This document shows positions 60,272 through 64,000 of a stretch of DNA of 64,000 bases, one piece after another; position 1 is the stretch's first letter, and each line of letters begins with the position of its first letter. Below the pieces are notes generated by a model that was given only the letters and a program-made list of their open reading frames with translations, was not told the origin of the DNA and did no database searches. Source of the stretch: Amycolatopsis regifaucium. GTDB lineage: Bacteria > Actinomycetota > Actinomycetes > Mycobacteriales > Pseudonocardiaceae. Location of the stretch: NCBI RefSeq assembly GCF_001613935.1, contig NZ_LQCI01000008.1, positions 1,100-65,099 of the forward strand, written 5' to 3'. The position numbers and the translations under genes were made by a program.

Positions 60272-62509
60272 GTGGACGACTGGGCCTTGCCGGGTTTCAC
60301 CGAGATGGGGTCGCTGGGCGAGGGCGGTTTCGGCCGGGTCGTGCTGGCGCGGCACGACGAATCCGCCCAGGTCGTGGCCATCAAATACCTGTACGCGAGG
60401 TTCGCGGCGGACCCACGACGGCTGGCTGAATTCCGCCATGAGGCGCAGATCCTGAGCCGCGTTTCGGGGCCGCACATCGCCCGTCTGCACCAGTTCGTGG
60501 AAACCCCGCAAGGTGCCGCGATCATCATGGAAGCGGTGCACGGGATCTCCCTGAAAGAGATCCTGGGTCGCCAGGAGAAGCTCGAACCCGAAGCCGCGCT
60601 GGCCATCCTCAAGGGTTCGCTGCTCGGCCTCGCGGGCGCGCACGCCGCGGGCACCGTCCACCGCGACTACAAACCGGCCAACGTCCTGGTCACCCGAGAG
60701 GGGCAAAGCAAACTCGTCGACTTCGGCATCGCCGTACTCGCCGGGCAGACCGGTGTCGCCGCGGGCACACCCGCGTACATGGCACCCGAGCAGTGGTCCG
60801 GCGGGGTCGCCACCCCCGCCACCGACGTCTACGCCGCGACCTGCGTGTTCTTCCAGTGTGTCGCCGGGCACCGGCCGTACGAGGCCGATCAGACCGAAGT
60901 GCTGCGCACGCTGCACGAATACGCGCCGATCCCGTTCGGTGAGGTCCCCGAACCGGTACGCGACCTCATCGCGCGCGGCATGGCGAAGGACGTCGCCCAG
61001 CGGCCGTCGGGTGCCGCCGAGTTCGTCACCGAACTGGAGACGTCCGCGCGGAAGGCGTACGGCGACGACTGGGAACGCAACGGCTGGCACTGGCTCGCCA
61101 AGGGCGCCGGTGTCCTGGTCGCCCTGTCCCCGCTGGCCTTGCTCGGGGCCGGGACCGCCGCCGCGCCGGTCATCGCGGGCGGCGCGGCGACCACCGGCGG
61201 CGGGATCGCGCTCGGGCTCAAGGTGACCGCCGCGATCGCCGCCGTCACCGCGGCCGCCGTCGGCACGGTCGTGGTGGTGAACGCCAACGGCGACGACCAG
61301 GCCTCCGCGCCGCCACAGACGACGACACTCGCCGCGATGCAGGTCGACCTGCTCACGCGCACCGAGAAACTCGACGGCTACGACTACAACGGCAAGTACG
61401 TCCGGATCAGCGGGTTGAAGGACAAGGCGGCGGAAGAGCGGGTCAACAAGGCGCTGATGGCGCCCATCGACGGCTGGCTCGAGAACTTCTGGCCGGACAG
61501 CTACCGGCCGCAGAAGGAACCCGACGGCGACATCCCGCACATGAAAACCGAGGCCGAGATCCTCCGCAAGGACGACAAAGTCCTCTCGGTCGTCTACAAA
61601 CGCTCGATCGACTCCATCCAGTTCGGCAACCACGGCGGGTTCAGCATCCGCCCGATCGTCATCGACCTGACGAAGGGTGAGCAGATCTCCACCGCGCATC
61701 TCTTCGACAACGTCGACGGCACCGCCGCCCGGATGCGGATGGTGGAAGACCAGATCCTGGAGGCCGCGAAGCCGGGTGACTGCCTCACCGGGGCACGGAA
61801 CGACGTCGAGCACCTCCCGGTGGACGCGATGTCGGCGCGCTACACCTTCGACTACGACTCCATCGTGCAGGCGGTGCCGACCGCGAACGGCATGCGGTTC
61901 TTCGTCTACGGTTCCGCGCTCGGCTTCCCGCGCGCCTGCGATCCGACAGAGGTCACCGTCGACTATGCCCGCCTGTCCGGTCTGTTGAGTCCGACCGTCA
62001 CGAACCTGCTCGGCCTCACCGGCGGCGGCACGCAGGGCAAGCGGACCAAAGAGGACAACGTCGGTCCCTTCACCATCACCACGCCGGAAAAATGGTGGCT
62101 GCTCTCCAGCGCTCCCATCGAGCGTTACCTGGTGACCGACGATCAGTGCTCGAACAGCGGCACGCAGCCTTTCCACTGCGCGGGCGTCCTCTTCAGCGAC
62201 AACTCGCGCGTGGACCCGGCCACTCCGGCGTATGAACCGGGCAAACCGTACAACCGCTCGTTCGGTCCGCGTCCGTGTCATTCGATCGGGGCGCCTGGCG
62301 AATCGCAGGGTTCACCCGTCTTGCAGAAGAAGGAGCTGCGGCCGGTAGGAACGAAGAGAGCCGCGTACGAGGAGTGGCGGCTCACGTGCACTGGCGGCGG
62401 TACCGTCACCCAGCGGGTCTGGTTCCTGCCGAAAACGCAGCTCGTGATCGTCGACGAGTGGAACACTCCAGGTCTCGACAAGATTCTGGAAGAGGCACGG
62501 TGGAACTGA
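60272..62509 (+). CDS. Membrane Ser/Thr protein kinase with RsiV-like external domain
   Basis: From GTG 60272, seven bases after GGAGG, the protein has 745 residues. The kinase domain at about 8-265 has K38, HRDYKPANV (D132, N137) and [10 protein letters not shown]; the Y in HRDYK is unusual but such kinases are common in actinobacteria. The activation loop [16 protein letters not shown] follows. Two hydrophobic stretches (about 270-300 and 310-335) and an external part with a DUF3298/RsiV-like region ([15 protein letters not shown]) follow; the last 130 residues are a separate beta-rich domain with four Cys. Targets are unknown. It overlaps a paralogue. Confidence 0.92.
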   Translation: MDDWALPGFTEMGSLGEGGFGRVVLARHDESAQVVAIKYLYARFAADPRRLAEFRHEAQILSRVSGPHIARLHQFVETPQGAAIIMEAVHGISLKEILGRQEKLEPEAALAILKGSLLGLAGAHAAGTVHRDYKPANVLVTREGQSKLVDFGIAVLAGQTGVAAGTPAYMAPEQWSGGVATPATDVYAATCVFFQCVAGHRPYEADQTEVLRTLHEYAPIPFGEVPEPVRDLIARGMAKDVAQRPSGAAEFVTELETSARKAYGDDWERNGWHWLAKGAGVLVALSPLALLGAGTAAAPVIAGGAATTGGGIALGLKVTAAIAAVTAAAVGTVVVVNANGDDQASAPPQTTTLAAMQVDLLTRTEKLDGYDYNGKYVRISGLKDKAAEERVNKALMAPIDGWLENFWPDSYRPQKEPDGDIPHMKTEAEILRKDDKVLSVVYKRSIDSIQFGNHGGFSIRPIVIDLTKGEQISTAHLFDNVDGTAARMRMVEDQILEAAKPGDCLTGARNDVEHLPVDAMSARYTFDYDSIVQAVPTANGMRFFVYGSALGFPRACDPTEVTVDYARLSGLLSPTVTNLLGLTGGGTQGKRTKEDNVGPFTITTPEKWWLLSSAPIERYLVTDDQCSNSGTQPFHCAGVLFSDNSRVDPATPAYEPGKPYNRSFGPRPCHSIGAPGESQGSPVLQKKELRPVGTKRAAYEEWRLTCTGGGTVTQRVWFLPKTQLVIVDEWNTPGLDKILEEARWN

Positions 62510-64000
62510 GTGACGAGTGGAGACTGCCCGGCTTCACCGAGCTGGAGCAGCTGGGCACGGGCACCTTCGGCCGCGTGGTGCTGGCCCGCCAGGACAACAC
62601 GGGTCATGTCGTCGCGATCAAGTACCTCTTCTCCCGCTTCGCCGCCGACCCCGCCTACCTGACCGCGTTCCGGCAGGAGGCACTGGCGCTGCACCGGGTG
62701 ACGAGCCCGCACGTCGTCCGCCTGTACGAATTCTTCGAGACACCGCAGGGCGCGGCGATCGTGATGGAGGCGATCAACGGCGTCTCCCTGCTTTCCGTGC
62801 TTCGGGCCGAAGGCGCTCTCGAACCCGAAGCCGCGCTCGCGGTGCTGAAAGGTTCGCTGCTCGGCCTGGCCGCGGCGCACTCCGTCAACGTCGTCCACCG
62901 GGACTACAAACCGGGCAACGTCCTCGTCGCCGACACCGGCGAAAGCAAACTGGTCGATTTCGGCACGGCCGTCCTGGCGGGTGAACGGGGCCCCTCCGTC
63001 GGCACCCCCGCCTACATGGCGCCCGAACAGTGGGCAGGTGGTCAGGCCACTCCCGCCACCGACGTCTACGCCGCGACCTGCGTGTTCTTCCAGTGCGTCG
63101 CCGGGCACCGCCCGTACCAGGCCGAAGAAACCGAGATACTCCGGACGCTCCACCAGCACGCGCCCATCCCGTTCGGCGAGGCTCCCGACCCGGTGCACGA
63201 GATCATCGCGTTGGGAATGGCGAAGGACCCTTCGAAGCGGCCGGCCGACGCGCTCACCTTCGTCGGCGAACTGGAACGCGTCGCTCGCGCGGGTTACGGC
63301 GACGACTGGGAACGCAAGGGCTGGTCACGGCTGGCGAAGGCGACGGGCGTTCTCGTCGCGGCGACACCGCTGGTCCTGCTCGGTGCCGGGACGGCGGCCG
63401 CGCCCGGCGTCGCCGCCGCCGGAACGGGCGCGGTCGCCGCGTCGACCGGCGGGATCGCGGCCGGGCTGAAGATCGCCGTCGGCGTCGTCGCTGCGACAGC
63501 GGCAGTGGTCGGCTCGGTGGTCGTCTTCTCCGACGCGAGCACGCCGCCGCCATCGCCGCCGACCACCCAGCAGGCTGTCGCGCTGAAGGTCGCCATGAAG
63601 ACCAAGACCGGGACGGTCCCCGGTACGAACATCGCCTACAGCGGCGACTACCCGGAAGTGACCGGGACCACCGACCAAGCCTGGTTGAAGCGGGTCAACG
63701 ACGCACTGGCGGCCCCGATCGACGAATGGAACCGCAAAACCGGCCCCGGCGCCGCCAAACTGGAGCCGGAACGCGGTCCGTACACGCTCCTCACGAAGAC
63801 CGACGTGCGCTCGCAGAACGAGCGGTACCTCTCGGTCCGCTACTCGCACGATCTCGCGAACAAACCGCATCCGACCTGGGGTTACGGCCGGGCCACGGTG
63901 ACGATCGACCTGAAGGCGGGTAAGGCGCTCGCCCCCGAGGAGCTGTTCGCCCCCGGGAAGTTCACCGACGACGGCCTGCTGGCCCTCACCGAACGGATCT
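62500..64000 (+). CDS. Paralogous Ser/Thr kinase, cut by the window edge
   Basis: Starts at GTG 62500 inside the end of the previous kinase and runs off the right edge after 500 codons. It repeats the same design: K41, HRDYKPGNV (D135, N140), [22 protein letters not shown], two hydrophobic segments near 270-345 and the beginning of an external domain (GTNIAYSGDYPEVTG). Most kinase motifs are identical to those of the upstream gene, so the pair arose by tandem duplication. The DFG-type motif reads DFGTA. The remainder of the external domain lies outside the window. Confidence 0.9.
   Translation, partial: MELSDEWRLPGFTELEQLGTGTFGRVVLARQDNTGHVVAIKYLFSRFAADPAYLTAFRQEALALHRVTSPHVVRLYEFFETPQGAAIVMEAINGVSLLSVLRAEGALEPEAALAVLKGSLLGLAAAHSVNVVHRDYKPGNVLVADTGESKLVDFGTAVLAGERGPSVGTPAYMAPEQWAGGQATPATDVYAATCVFFQCVAGHRPYQAEETEILRTLHQHAPIPFGEAPDPVHEIIALGMAKDPSKRPADALTFVGELERVARAGYGDDWERKGWSRLAKATGVLVAATPLVLLGAGTAAAPGVAAAGTGAVAASTGGIAAGLKIAVGVVAATAAVVGSVVVFSDASTPPPSPPTTQQAVALKVAMKTKTGTVPGTNIAYSGDYPEVTGTTDQAWLKRVNDALAAPIDEWNRKTGPGAAKLEPERGPYTLLTKTDVRSQNERYLSVRYSHDLANKPHPTWGYGRATVTIDLKAGKALAPEELFAPGKFTDDGLLALTERI

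Noticed and set aside
59846..62281. 811-codon minus-strand open frame opposite the first kinase
   Set aside because: Covers parts of two real genes in other frames and has the Asp/Arg/Val bias of a shadow.

Overview
The window is high-GC actinobacterial chromosome, most likely from Amycolatopsis or a close relative in Pseudonocardiaceae. This rests on the gene order ppiA, rhomboid, PH-domain protein, crgA, class E sortase, trpG/pabA, pknB, pknA, pbpA, rodA, pstP, fhaB, fhaA, tRNA-Leu(CAG). That order matches the origin-proximal block of Mycobacterium, with extra genes in between. SCO5389-type, DUF2020-type and FhaA repeat-type proteins and frequent GTG starts with ATGA/GTGA overlaps agree.

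Region 1-7019 is the right-hand part of an integrated mobile element. It carries small coupled genes, a SLOG-fold protein, a divergent C5-cytosine methyltransferase, about 1.4 kb of poorly coding DNA, a helix-turn-helix protein behind a regular array of GTCAA/TTGAC half-sites, and a PIN-domain gene with an unusually large partner. It ends at a 3' tRNA-Ala(TGC) fragment followed by a strong terminator, as expected for attR after integration into a tRNA gene. The intact tRNA and the integrase should lie left of the window.

Region 7.3-14.2 kb holds a collapsed MFS transporter gene with its MerR regulator, an ADP-ribosylglycohydrolase, an AraC regulator, a secreted M14 carboxypeptidase, a PNPOx-like flavoprotein and small conserved actinobacterial proteins. 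Region 14.3-28.2 kb begins the origin-proximal core: a CwsA-like membrane protein, cyclophilin, rhomboid, PH-domain protein, CrgA and class E sortase. It continues with an LLM flavoprotein, an ABC exporter divergent from a two-component system, an FprA-type ferredoxin reductase with an iron-box-like site, trpG/pabA and a second ABC system. Perfect DnaA boxes occur at 17.2 and 24.6 kb. An intact IS5-family element (28304-29234, CTAG target duplication, A AAG GGG slippery site) sits between two terminators just before pknB.

Region 29.3-38.8 kb is the cell-growth signalling operon on the minus strand: fhaA, fhaB, pstP, rodA, pbpA, pknA, pknB, mostly with overlapping start and stop codons. It links Ser/Thr phosphorylation to peptidoglycan synthesis. 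tRNA-Leu(CAG), an FKBP isomerase, a secreted penicillin-acylase-family enzyme with a discoidin tail, a trans-sulfuration-type PLP enzyme, and a secreted protein with a class F sortase-like lipoprotein follow.

Region 46-64 kb contains a patatin phospholipase, a GntR/FadR regulator with a palindromic operator, and an eight-gene peptide-type ABC transporter, aldehyde dehydrogenase, SDR and amidase operon. It ends with two CoA-ester lyase genes and two tandem membrane Ser/Thr kinases, the second cut by the window edge. Between the amidase and the lyases lies a two-gene SMC-like ATPase plus DUF4276 (TOPRIM-like) cassette bracketed by identical 31-bp direct repeats. This is the best candidate for an acquired defence-type system here.
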